The position numbers were made by a program, and so were the translations under genes. From the NCBI GenBank assembly GCA_023146355.1, contig JAGLCH010000229.1, positions 1 to 5,000 of the forward strand: 5,000 nt of DNA. Reading direction: 5' to 3'. The notes below the pieces were generated by a model. That model saw nothing but the letters and a program-made list of their open reading frames with translations, was not told where the DNA came from and ran no database searches. Each line of letters opens with the position of its first letter. Position 1 is the stretch's first letter. Origin of the DNA: Bacteriovoracaceae bacterium (lineage in GTDB: Bacteria; Bdellovibrionota; Bacteriovoracia; Bacteriovoracales; Bacteriovoracaceae). Below are positions 1-5,000 of this stretch, in pieces.

Positions 1-837
1 TTCTTCAACTTCTGGAGCTTCATATGTATTTTCATCATCAAAGTGAAGTACTTGTCCTTTTAATGAACCTGTAAAGAATCTTACTCTATACTGACCTTTC
101 TTTATTCCATTTGAAATTCTTCCACTTATCATTTCGTTATTAAATTCACCGTTAAAAAGTCCACCTACTTTAATTTCATAAGTAACAATGTCTTCACCTT
201 CTACAACAAAGCTTGTTACTGTTCCCTCAGTTGTAATTGCAAGTGATGCAGATGTTACAACTTCAACCTTTTTGCTTCCTGGACTCTCTGCCTTAGTAAG
301 TACTAAGTTGTAATCCTCTTCAATTTTTACCCCTTGAACACCTGATATAACTTCTAGCTCTTCTTCTGTCTCATATTTTGCTGCTGCCATTTCAGGAGTT
401 GCAACAACTTCTGCTTCGATCATCTCTGTTCCGCCATCAACTTCTTTGATAAGAGAAATTGAATTACCATTAAAGCTGATCATCTCATAAACTAGCTCAG
501 TATCACCTGCGATCATTACGCGTCCATTACCTACTAGCTCAAGATCATAGTTTCTGTTGTGAGCTTCTGGAGCACCAAAGTTGTATGTGTAATTAGTAAT
601 TTTCCAAGTTTTGTTGATTAGAGCGCTATTATCTCCATTAACTGGAAAATTGATTTTCTTACTCTCAGGGAGGTCATATGAAGCAACATATCTAACATGT
701 GAGTCATCAAGTCTCTTAACTACTTTTATCTCAGAATCATTCATGAAGTTGCTAGCGTAGAAGTTTGCATCTACTAAGCTCTTTGCCATTACAACAGCTG
801 AAGCGATTCCAATAAATGTGATTAATGTCTTTTTCAT
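1..837 (-). CDS. Exported protein of unknown function, partial (C-terminus beyond the window)
   Basis: I do not recognise this family. The frame is open for 279 codons from the ATG at 837 down to base 1 with no stop, so the C-terminus lies outside the window. The N-terminus is a clear Sec signal peptide: MKK, a hydrophobic stretch over residues 5-17, and a likely signal peptidase I site after V16-M17-A18. No lipobox is present. The visible mature part has no cysteine and no further membrane segment. It is rich in short alternating hydrophobic/polar stretches that suggest beta structure, and the visible end is acidic (EAPEVEE), possibly a linker. The start is supported by a strong ribosome binding site six bases upstream. 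Codon choice is AT-leaning and uniform (GAA, GTT, GCT, ACA, TCA), which may mean good expression. The product is inferred to be periplasmic, outer-membrane or secreted; function is open. The gene is certain, the role unknown. Confidence 0.88.
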   Translation of the reverse strand, partial: MKKTLITFIGIASAVVMAKSLVDANFYASNFMNDSEIKVVKRLDDSHVRYVASYDLPESKKINFPVNGDNSALINKTWKITNYTYNFGAPEAHNRNYDLELVGNGRVMIAGDTELVYEMISFNGNSISLIKEVDGGTEMIEAEVVATPEMAAAKYETEEELEVISGVQGVKIEEDYNLVLTKAESPGSKKVEVVTSASLAITTEGTVTSFVVEGEDIVTYEIKVGGLFNGEFNNEMISGRISNGIKKGQYRVRFFTGSLKGQVLHFDDENTYEAPEVEE

Positions 838-843
838 AACTTT

Positions 844-850
844 CTCCCTC
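844..850 (-). promoter_or_regulatory. Ribosome binding site of the exported-protein gene
   Basis: On the minus strand this reads GAGGGAG and lies six bases before the ATG at 837, an almost ideal Shine-Dalgarno match and spacing. It fixes the start of the gene that runs off the left edge. A TATAAC hexamer a little further upstream (868-863, minus strand) could be a -10 box, but no matching -35 element lies 16-18 bases before it, so I do not call a promoter. Confidence 0.75.
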
Positions 851-950
851 AATCTGTTACTAGTTATAATGCAACCAGCATGCCAACATGCGCAGCGCGC
901 AAGACGTAAAGAAGAGGGGGGAAGTGCGTGCAAGTACCCAATACTACATA

Positions 951-967
951 TGCCGCAGTTGGCGGCA
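951..967. repeat. Short GC-rich inverted repeat (6-bp arms, 5-base loop)
   Basis: TGCCGC at 951-956 and GCGGCA at 962-967 are perfect reverse complements around the loop AGTTG. The site lies between two minus-strand genes, about 85 bases past the stop of the DUF4388-like gene and about 115 bases before the start of the exported-protein gene. No T-run follows on either strand, so it is not a standard intrinsic terminator. It could be a binding site or an RNA hairpin in a leader, or chance. Confidence 0.4.
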
Positions 968-972
968 ATCAA

Positions 973-1010
973 TCAAAGTGTCAGAAATTTTGGCGCTGTC
1001 AATACTTTGA
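973..1010. repeat. Inverted repeat with 7-bp arms in the intergenic region
   Basis: TCAAAGT at 973-979 and ACTTTGA at 1004-1010 are exact reverse complements separated by 24 bases. Within or next to them the pentamer TGTCA occurs twice as a direct repeat (979-983 and 997-1001). The second copy, read on the minus strand, is part of a perfect TTGACA (1002-997) that looks like a -35 box, but I see no acceptable -10 hexamer 16-18 bases downstream. It is a possible regulator site upstream of the exported-protein gene; evidence is pattern only. Confidence 0.3.
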
Positions 1011-1052
1011 GCATTTTTCAATGAAACAGGCTACAGATAATTTTACGTTGTA

Positions 1053-1610
1053 TTAAGGCTTTATGACTTTGAGAGCACCCATTTTCCGCAAGCTAACAAG
1101 GGCCCGCGTAGTACTTCCAACATGATAGGGAGAAAAACGATAGATATCTTCTACTTTTGAGTAGTCTGATATAGTGGTTAAAATATCAAATTGATTGAGG
1201 CCTAGCTCTGCGCCCTCAATGATAAAAGCGGAGCAAATAAGAAGGTGAAGCTGCAATGGTGGAATTTGGCCTTTAAGTCTTGGTAGTTCAGCAGATATAA
1301 GTCTTAGCTCTTTTTGGATTTCACCTGCTGTCAGACATATTAACTGATCACGATCAGAAATCACCTCTGGCTCGACGATATAACGCATACCTTGACCTAA
1401 ACCATCACAAAGCATTGAAAACAAAGCATTTTCACCAGTTCGCTGTTGGTAGCTTCCGCCAACAACTCGCCCATCAACGAGAAAAACTGCCGCTAAAAAC
1501 TGGCCGTTCTCTTTTTTTAGTACGTTAATCTTACCTGAAAAGCGACTTGAGCGCTGCTCATCTATTTTAGCCAATAATTCCATATAATTAGAGGTTATTA
1601 TGCAGAACAC
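1053..1610 (-). CDS. DUF4388 (PatA-N-like) domain protein with C-terminal winged-helix-like segment
   Basis: This predicted cytoplasmic protein of up to 185 residues has no signal peptide or membrane helix. Residues about 16-75 follow the DUF4388/PATAN pattern: an SGKINV strand, a polar turn, then AAVFLVDGRVVGG (the 'V-x-x-DGR-V-V-x-G' element), followed by a helix containing GENALFSML. Residues about 137-185 look like the winged-helix segment often found after this domain, with LTTISDYSKVEDI, a Ser-Pro turn and a helix ending in LRKMGALKVI. Such proteins are known in delta-proteobacteria and their relatives as regulatory or protein-interaction modules, often near signalling genes; the partner here is unknown. 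The start is uncertain. GTG at 1610 has a weak AAGGG about 11 bases upstream, while ATG at 1583 (176 aa) has no visible Shine-Dalgarno but would remove an odd hydrophobic lead of nine residues. The gene is divergent from the HAMP/transglycosylase cluster. The family call comes from motif memory, without a profile search. Confidence 0.72.
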   Translation of the reverse strand: MFCIITSNYMELLAKIDEQRSSRFSGKINVLKKENGQFLAAVFLVDGRVVGGSYQQRTGENALFSMLCDGLGQGMRYIVEPEVISDRDQLICLTAGEIQKELRLISAELPRLKGQIPPLQLHLLICSAFIIEGAELGLNQFDILTTISDYSKVEDIYRFSPYHVGSTTRALVSLRKMGALKVIKP

Positions 1611-1668
1611 TGGAAGACAACCCTTGAGGGTCCGTCGAGAGGCAATAAATGTTTATGGAAAGATTTCA

Positions 1669-1690
1669 AATTTAATATTATCATTAAATT
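1669..1690. repeat. 8-bp inverted repeat in the divergent intergenic region, possible operator
   Basis: AATTTAAT (1669-1676) and ATTAAATT (1683-1690) are perfect reverse complements around a 6-base spacer. They lie between the divergent DUF4388-like gene and the HAMP gene, about 40 bases before the start of the latter. A TAATAT that could serve as a -10 box overlaps the left arm on the plus strand (1673-1678), and TAATAT also occurs on the minus strand at 1680-1675 after a TGA. The arms are pure A/T, so chance is a real alternative. The position suits control of one or both genes. Confidence 0.35.
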
Positions 1691-1719
1691 CGTAGTTTCT
1701 TTCAAGGATGGAAGTCACC

Positions 1720-1724
1720 GGAGA
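1720..1724 (+). promoter_or_regulatory. Ribosome binding site that fixes the TTG start of the HAMP gene
   Basis: GGAGA lies six bases before the TTG at 1731. No in-frame ATG or GTG occurs immediately upstream, and the nearby ATG at 1708 is in another frame. The site therefore supports the rare TTG start, which gives a basic N-terminus (SSFKRRIYLINPRF) directly before the first membrane helix. Confidence 0.7.
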
Positions 1725-1730
1725 AGTGAA

Positions 1731-2279
1731 TTGAGTAGTTTTAAAAGAAGAATATATCTAATTAATCCAAGGTTCCAACTAAAGTTCAGTTTGTACGTCT
1801 GTCTGCTGATGTTCGTCTCAAGTCTGCTCTATCCTATTATTATTTATGATCTGATCGCAAAATATGCTCCCGCAGCGCAGCAAGCAAACTTTCAAGAAAT
1901 GAAGCTTGCGCTCTCAATTGTTCTAGGCCTTTGGCATATTGGAATTACATCGCTCATTTTCATCGTATGTATATTCTTCAGCCACAAAATCGCAGGCCCT
2001 GTCTATAAGACTCGCCGCTATCTCGAAATGGTTAAAAAAGGCGGCTTCCCAGGAAAACTTTTTTTCAGGAAGGGAGATTACTTTCCAGAGCTGGCAGAGG
2101 ATTTTAACTCCACCATGGAAGCAGTACAAGAGACCTACAAAAGAGACTTCGTCTATATCAGTGAGGTGAATACCTACCTGAACAATTTAAGCCTGGTAAT
2201 TCCTGATGATAAGCGGGTTATACTTGATGAAATCAAGAAAAAACTAGCTGAAATACAGGGCCGATTCGAAGGGACCTAA
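1731..2279 (+). CDS. Two-helix inner-membrane protein with a HAMP domain and no output domain
   Basis: The protein has 182 residues. A short basic cytoplasmic N-terminus (1-17) is followed by membrane helix 1 (about 18-41), a small loop of some 16-18 residues that should face the periplasm, and membrane helix 2 (about 58-83). A HAMP domain then begins at S84-H85-K86 with the typical I87-A88-G89-P90. Its first helix runs to about 100, the connector holds G115-D116-type 'RKGDYF' residues, and the second helix carries P-E-L-A-E-D-F-N (about 119-126), matching the usual HAMP end. Residues 130-182 are a charged, coiled-coil-prone tail. Histidine kinase, cyclase and chemotaxis-receptor domains are all absent. 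HAMP domains pass conformational signals from membrane to cytoplasm, so this may act through a partner or dimer; its periplasmic part is too small for a usual sensor domain. It sits four bases before the transglycosylase gene, so the two are probably cotranscribed. Its role in cell-wall turnover is inferred from position only. Confidence 0.85.
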   Translation: MSSFKRRIYLINPRFQLKFSLYVCLLMFVSSLLYPIIIYDLIAKYAPAAQQANFQEMKLALSIVLGLWHIGITSLIFIVCIFFSHKIAGPVYKTRRYLEMVKKGGFPGKLFFRKGDYFPELAEDFNSTMEAVQETYKRDFVYISEVNTYLNNLSLVIPDDKRVILDEIKKKLAEIQGRFEGT

Positions 2280-2283
2280 ATCC

Positions 2284-4356
2284 ATGGGAGTGCAAAACAT
2301 GCACAAGCTGCTTCTCACTTTCGCGCTATGCTTGCCTCTTATTGTTGTGGCAAATGTAACTGCACCCAAGCGAGATCGTGATTCCGCCCAATCTATCACC
2401 TACACTGCACGAGAAAAAGAGGTTGCTAATGATATCTATCTGTTGAGCAAAAGTGCTCGTCGAGGAAAGATAAATTCAAAAGTATTCACTCGGCTAACCG
2501 CTATAATTGGTAAGACTCCACTTTTCTCCAATCTAAAAACATATGTTAATAAAATTGGTGGTCTCCACACTAGAACAGACTCAATTGCGCGACTTCGAAG
2601 AGAATGTACAACCTTACCGAAGGCAGTAAGTAACAACTTTGACCAGGAACTGATCAAAAGCATGAGGCTCTACTGTGATAGTAAGTTCTTAACCCTGCTC
2701 CATAAGAAAAAAGAATCCACAAGACTCAACAAGAAGAACTTACGCTACTTTATTGGTGCAATTCCTCGTTTTGTAACTAAAAAGAATGCTGCAAGCTTCT
2801 CTCTCTATCTCAAAAAAGTTAAAACTAATATTGCTCTCCATCGCTATATTTCGCTGCATATTGGAAATCACTTCATAGAAAAAAAGATAAGACCAATTCC
2901 ATCTATCATCAACAAGCTTTACCATACCACCGCATTACAAAATTATTTAAACTCACTCGGCTACTATTCGAGGAAAGAAAAGCGAAAAGTGGTTAAAACT
3001 ATTCGCGCATTTTCTCGATCTTTTGAAAAACTTATTGGATCAGGACAAAGACTTGAAGCAGATTTAGAAATAGAAAAGCTAATCAAGTTTTATAAAAAGA
3101 ACAATTACTCCGTTCCCATCCTCTCTGCATGGAGAGCATTTATCATCAATGGCAAAGTGTATCGCTATGCAGGAGAACAACAAAAGGCAAATAAGCTATT
3201 TCAGATGGCCCTTGATATCTCTAGTGATGATCAAATCGATGAGGCGCTATTTCAACTTCTATGGGGCAACATCACAAATATGAAATACGATCATGCTTTA
3301 AAGCAGGTTGAAGCACACAATATGATTGAGCGTTTTTCAAAGCTAAACTCAAAACTAAAGTTCTGGATTGCATACGTCATAAAAAAAAATGGGGAAATCC
3401 ATCTGGCAAAACATCTCTACTCTGAATTGGTTAACAAATCACCGCTAAACTACTATTCAATCATTGCACTTAAAGAGCTCGCGTCACTAGAGGATAAAGA
3501 AACTAATCAGAGATACTTCAGAAAGATTTCGAGTATCAACTTTTCCCTAAGCACTAAGCTCAAGCATCATACGAAAGAATATGTCACAGGCCTAAGACGT
3601 CTTGCTATTTGGATGGACCTAGGACTTCAAGAATTTGCAAAATTAGAAGTAAAAAAACTTGTATATCTTCCTAAAGATAAAGTTTTTAGTAGCAATATTT
3701 TCAGAGATCAATTAACAGAGATAGAGTCGCAGAAATCAGTTATTGAGAGCATTGCTTCGCTTCTCTCATCCAGAGGACACCACCTACAAACATTTAAACT
3801 TGTTCAAAATGCGATGGGCTCAAAAATTTACAATCTCGATAGAAAGACTCTACGCTACCTTTTCCCACTGAAGTATATTAGTGAGGTCGAGAAATTTGCA
3901 GATAGCCTTGACCCATTGTTTGTACTATCACTGATCCGACAAGAGTCTGCTTTTAATCCTAAAGCGAAATCGAGGGTTGGAGCGCGGGGCCTTATGCAAC
4001 TAATGCCTAATACGGCCAGGCAGTTCAAAAGAAAAATAAAGAAATCACAATTAAATGATCCACATACCAATATAAAGATTGGCGTCAAATACCTTAAAAA
4101 CTTATTAACTAAGTACGATGGGAATATGATTTACGCTCTCTCCGCATACAACGCCGGTGAATCTCGTGTGAAAAAATGGAAAAAAACAATTTTCACAACC
4201 GATAACCCACTGATCATAATTGAATCTATTCCATTTAAAGAAACACGACTCTATGTAAAACTAATCTACCGTAACCTTTTCTTTTATAACTTTTTGAAAG
4301 GCTCTCTCGATTTTCAGACACCCATCGATCAGTCTTTTAAGGTTTCACTAAAGTAA
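2284..4356 (+). CDS. slt: Soluble lytic murein transglycosylase (Slt70-like, GH23)
   Basis: The protein cleaves the MurNAc-GlcNAc bond of peptidoglycan, leaving 1,6-anhydroMurNAc ends, in the periplasm. It has 690 residues, close to the E. coli Slt70 precursor (about 645). A signal peptide covers residues 1-23, with likely cleavage after V-V-A23. Next comes a long, helical, very Lys/Arg-rich region; residues about 280-400 look TPR-like, as expected for the ring-forming part of Slt70. The catalytic SLT domain covers about 525-665. It carries the family motifs in order: R552-Q-E554-S-A-F-N-P with the catalytic acid E554, G569-L-M-Q-L-M-P575, A621-Y-N-A-G625, and I649-P-F-K-E-T-R655-x-Y-V658. 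No key residue is missing. The start is ambiguous: ATG 2284 has AAGGGA nine bases upstream, while ATG 2299 (residue 6) has GGGAG eight bases upstream and gives a tidier signal peptide. It overlaps neither neighbour (gaps of 4 and 3 bases). The symbol reflects family resemblance rather than proven orthology. Confidence 0.95.
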   Translation: MGVQNMHKLLLTFALCLPLIVVANVTAPKRDRDSAQSITYTAREKEVANDIYLLSKSARRGKINSKVFTRLTAIIGKTPLFSNLKTYVNKIGGLHTRTDSIARLRRECTTLPKAVSNNFDQELIKSMRLYCDSKFLTLLHKKKESTRLNKKNLRYFIGAIPRFVTKKNAASFSLYLKKVKTNIALHRYISLHIGNHFIEKKIRPIPSIINKLYHTTALQNYLNSLGYYSRKEKRKVVKTIRAFSRSFEKLIGSGQRLEADLEIEKLIKFYKKNNYSVPILSAWRAFIINGKVYRYAGEQQKANKLFQMALDISSDDQIDEALFQLLWGNITNMKYDHALKQVEAHNMIERFSKLNSKLKFWIAYVIKKNGEIHLAKHLYSELVNKSPLNYYSIIALKELASLEDKETNQRYFRKISSINFSLSTKLKHHTKEYVTGLRRLAIWMDLGLQEFAKLEVKKLVYLPKDKVFSSNIFRDQLTEIESQKSVIESIASLLSSRGHHLQTFKLVQNAMGSKIYNLDRKTLRYLFPLKYISEVEKFADSLDPLFVLSLIRQESAFNPKAKSRVGARGLMQLMPNTARQFKRKIKKSQLNDPHTNIKIGVKYLKNLLTKYDGNMIYALSAYNAGESRVKKWKKTIFTTDNPLIIIESIPFKETRLYVKLIYRNLFFYNFLKGSLDFQTPIDQSFKVSLK
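2286..2290 (+). promoter_or_regulatory. Possible ribosome binding site for an alternative transglycosylase start at 2299
   Basis: GGGAG lies inside the first codons of the longer reading and eight bases before ATG 2299. If it is the one used, the protein begins MHKLLLTFALC and is 685 residues long, with the signal peptide otherwise unchanged. The competing AAGGGA at 2269-2274, inside the end of the HAMP gene, favours ATG 2284 about equally. Confidence 0.4.
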
Positions 4357-4359
4357 TTT

Positions 4360-5000
4360 ATGAAATATATTCTTCTACCCCTAATGCTCTTATTGTCTGG
4401 ATGCCTTGCACCACCGTCAGTAAGTGATCTTTACGACAGCAACTCAGAAGCATCAAAAAAATGGACCAAGTGGCATACAAAGTGGAGCACTTACAAGCTT
4501 GGAAACTATCCTGAAATTAAAGATATCATGCATGCTGTTGGCTTCTCATTTAGTTCAAACCGCTTAGCTCGCTTCGCCCTGAGTTATGATCGGATATACA
4601 ATATCAGTGGCGAAAATGACCTCCACCCTTCAGGAAAACTAAGATGGATTAGTTGGAATAGCTTTAAAGAAGGTGGAAAACCTTGGCGCAATCCAATTTT
4701 TATAGATGAGCTAATTCACAAATATCACACGGATCTATCTTATCAATCAACAATGGGAATTGATAACTATTACATCCATCACTTTAATGGCAAAGATGGA
4801 AATTACTATTTTGATAATAACAAACTCCTCCGTTGGGGCAAGATTCAGATCGTGCCTCAAAAAAAGAACACCCTTCTTGTATATAACACCGCCCTTGGTG
4901 AGCTCTCTCTCGGAAAGTTTCTTCTGTTAAAAAATTTCCCGAATGCAACCCTTTCTCAATTAAACTCTGGCTCACTTTTAAAATCAAAAAATAGGCAAGT
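4360..5000 (+). CDS. Lipoprotein of unknown function, partial (C-terminus beyond the window)
   Basis: The frame is open from ATG 4360 to the right edge (213 codons plus two bases) with no stop, so the gene is cut by the window. The N-terminus is a lipoprotein signal: MK, a hydrophobic run, and the lipobox L12-S13-G14-C15. C15 is the only cysteine in the visible protein. Residue +2 after the cysteine is Leu, which by the E. coli rule favours the outer membrane. The mature part starts with a Pro/Ser-rich linker and then three KW pairs (W35, W38, W42). It stays rich in Trp, Tyr, His and Asn (for example GNYYFDNN), a composition that would suit glycan or envelope contact, though no known domain is recognised. 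Only three bases separate it from the transglycosylase stop, and its own Shine-Dalgarno is weak, so translational coupling is likely. A role beside the transglycosylase in the cell wall is inferred from this linkage. Confidence 0.88.
   Translation, partial: MKYILLPLMLLLSGCLAPPSVSDLYDSNSEASKKWTKWHTKWSTYKLGNYPEIKDIMHAVGFSFSSNRLARFALSYDRIYNISGENDLHPSGKLRWISWNSFKEGGKPWRNPIFIDELIHKYHTDLSYQSTMGIDNYYIHHFNGKDGNYYFDNNKLLRWGKIQIVPQKKNTLLVYNTALGELSLGKFLLLKNFPNATLSQLNSGSLLKSKNRQ

Larger units (their letters stand above)
838..1052. other. Intergenic region upstream of the exported-protein gene
   Basis: These 215 bases separate two minus-strand genes. Besides the ribosome binding site and the two inverted repeats listed separately, they include a patch (about 871-965) visibly richer in G+C than the surroundings. 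The patch holds a small inverted repeat GCATG-CCAA-CATGC (878-891), an alternating GCGCAGCGCGC (890-900) and a 17-base all-purine tract with six consecutive G (908-924). I found no convincing protein, known riboswitch pattern or terminator. The size suggests that the exported-protein gene has its own promoter and perhaps a structured leader. Confidence 0.5.

Noticed and set aside
860..889. Nine-codon minus-strand frame (ATG to TAG) just before the exported-protein gene, as a leader peptide
   Set aside because: There is no ribosome binding site and no run of regulatory codons; frames this short arise easily by chance.
951..967. Intrinsic terminator for the DUF4388-like gene
   Set aside because: The hairpin is only six base pairs and no T-run follows it on either strand.
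973..1014. Thirteen-codon minus-strand frame in the intergenic region
   Set aside because: It has no Shine-Dalgarno and no recognisable content.
818..1024. Plus-strand open frame of 68 codons
   Set aside because: It overlaps the start of the exported-protein gene on the other strand, has no ribosome binding site or domain, and has a composition typical of non-coding sequence.
1620..1631. ACCCT-TG-AGGGT inverted repeat as a terminator or operator
   Set aside because: The two-base loop cannot form a normal hairpin and the arms are only five bases; as an operator it is too short to support.
1923..2169. Open frames in other frames or on the other strand within the HAMP gene
   Set aside because: They are shadows of a clearly coding frame with membrane helices and a HAMP motif, and have no translation signals of their own.
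3855..4088. Minus-strand open frame inside the transglycosylase gene
   Set aside because: It lies antisense to the conserved catalytic domain, so its openness is explained by that coding constraint.
4784..4987. Minus-strand open frame inside the lipoprotein gene
   Set aside because: The plus-strand frame has a lipobox signal and tight operon spacing; the antisense frame has no supporting signal.

Overview
The window comes from a low-to-moderate GC (about 40% by eye) Gram-negative bacterium. Two features point to a diderm envelope: a periplasmic Slt-type lytic transglycosylase and a lipobox lipoprotein. A DUF4388/PatA-N-like protein and a short two-helix HAMP protein with an 'AGP' motif are typical of the former delta-proteobacteria. 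With the modest GC content they suggest Bdellovibrionota (Bacteriovorax-like) or a relative. This placement is an inference from protein style, not from a marker gene.

Layout. On the minus strand, 1-837 is the 5' part of a gene for an exported, cysteine-free, acidic protein of unknown function that runs off the left edge. Its 215-bp upstream region (838-1052) holds a good ribosome binding site, a GC-rich patch and two inverted repeats. Also on the minus strand, 1053-1610 encodes a DUF4388-like protein with a predicted C-terminal winged-helix-like segment. A short divergent intergenic region (1611-1730) contains an 8-bp inverted repeat. From there three genes run on the plus strand with gaps of only 4 and 3 bases: a 182-aa membrane HAMP protein with no output domain (1731-2279, TTG start), a 690-aa soluble lytic murein transglycosylase (2284-4356), and a lipoprotein of unknown function cut by the right edge (4360-5000).

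The plus-strand genes are very probably one transcription unit for cell-wall work. The transglycosylase cleaves peptidoglycan in the periplasm, the lipoprotein would sit in the outer membrane facing the same space, and the HAMP protein would sit in the inner membrane. Whether the HAMP protein senses, anchors or regulates the enzyme cannot be read from the sequence. I saw no tRNA, rRNA, CRISPR array, insertion sequence or convincing intrinsic terminator.
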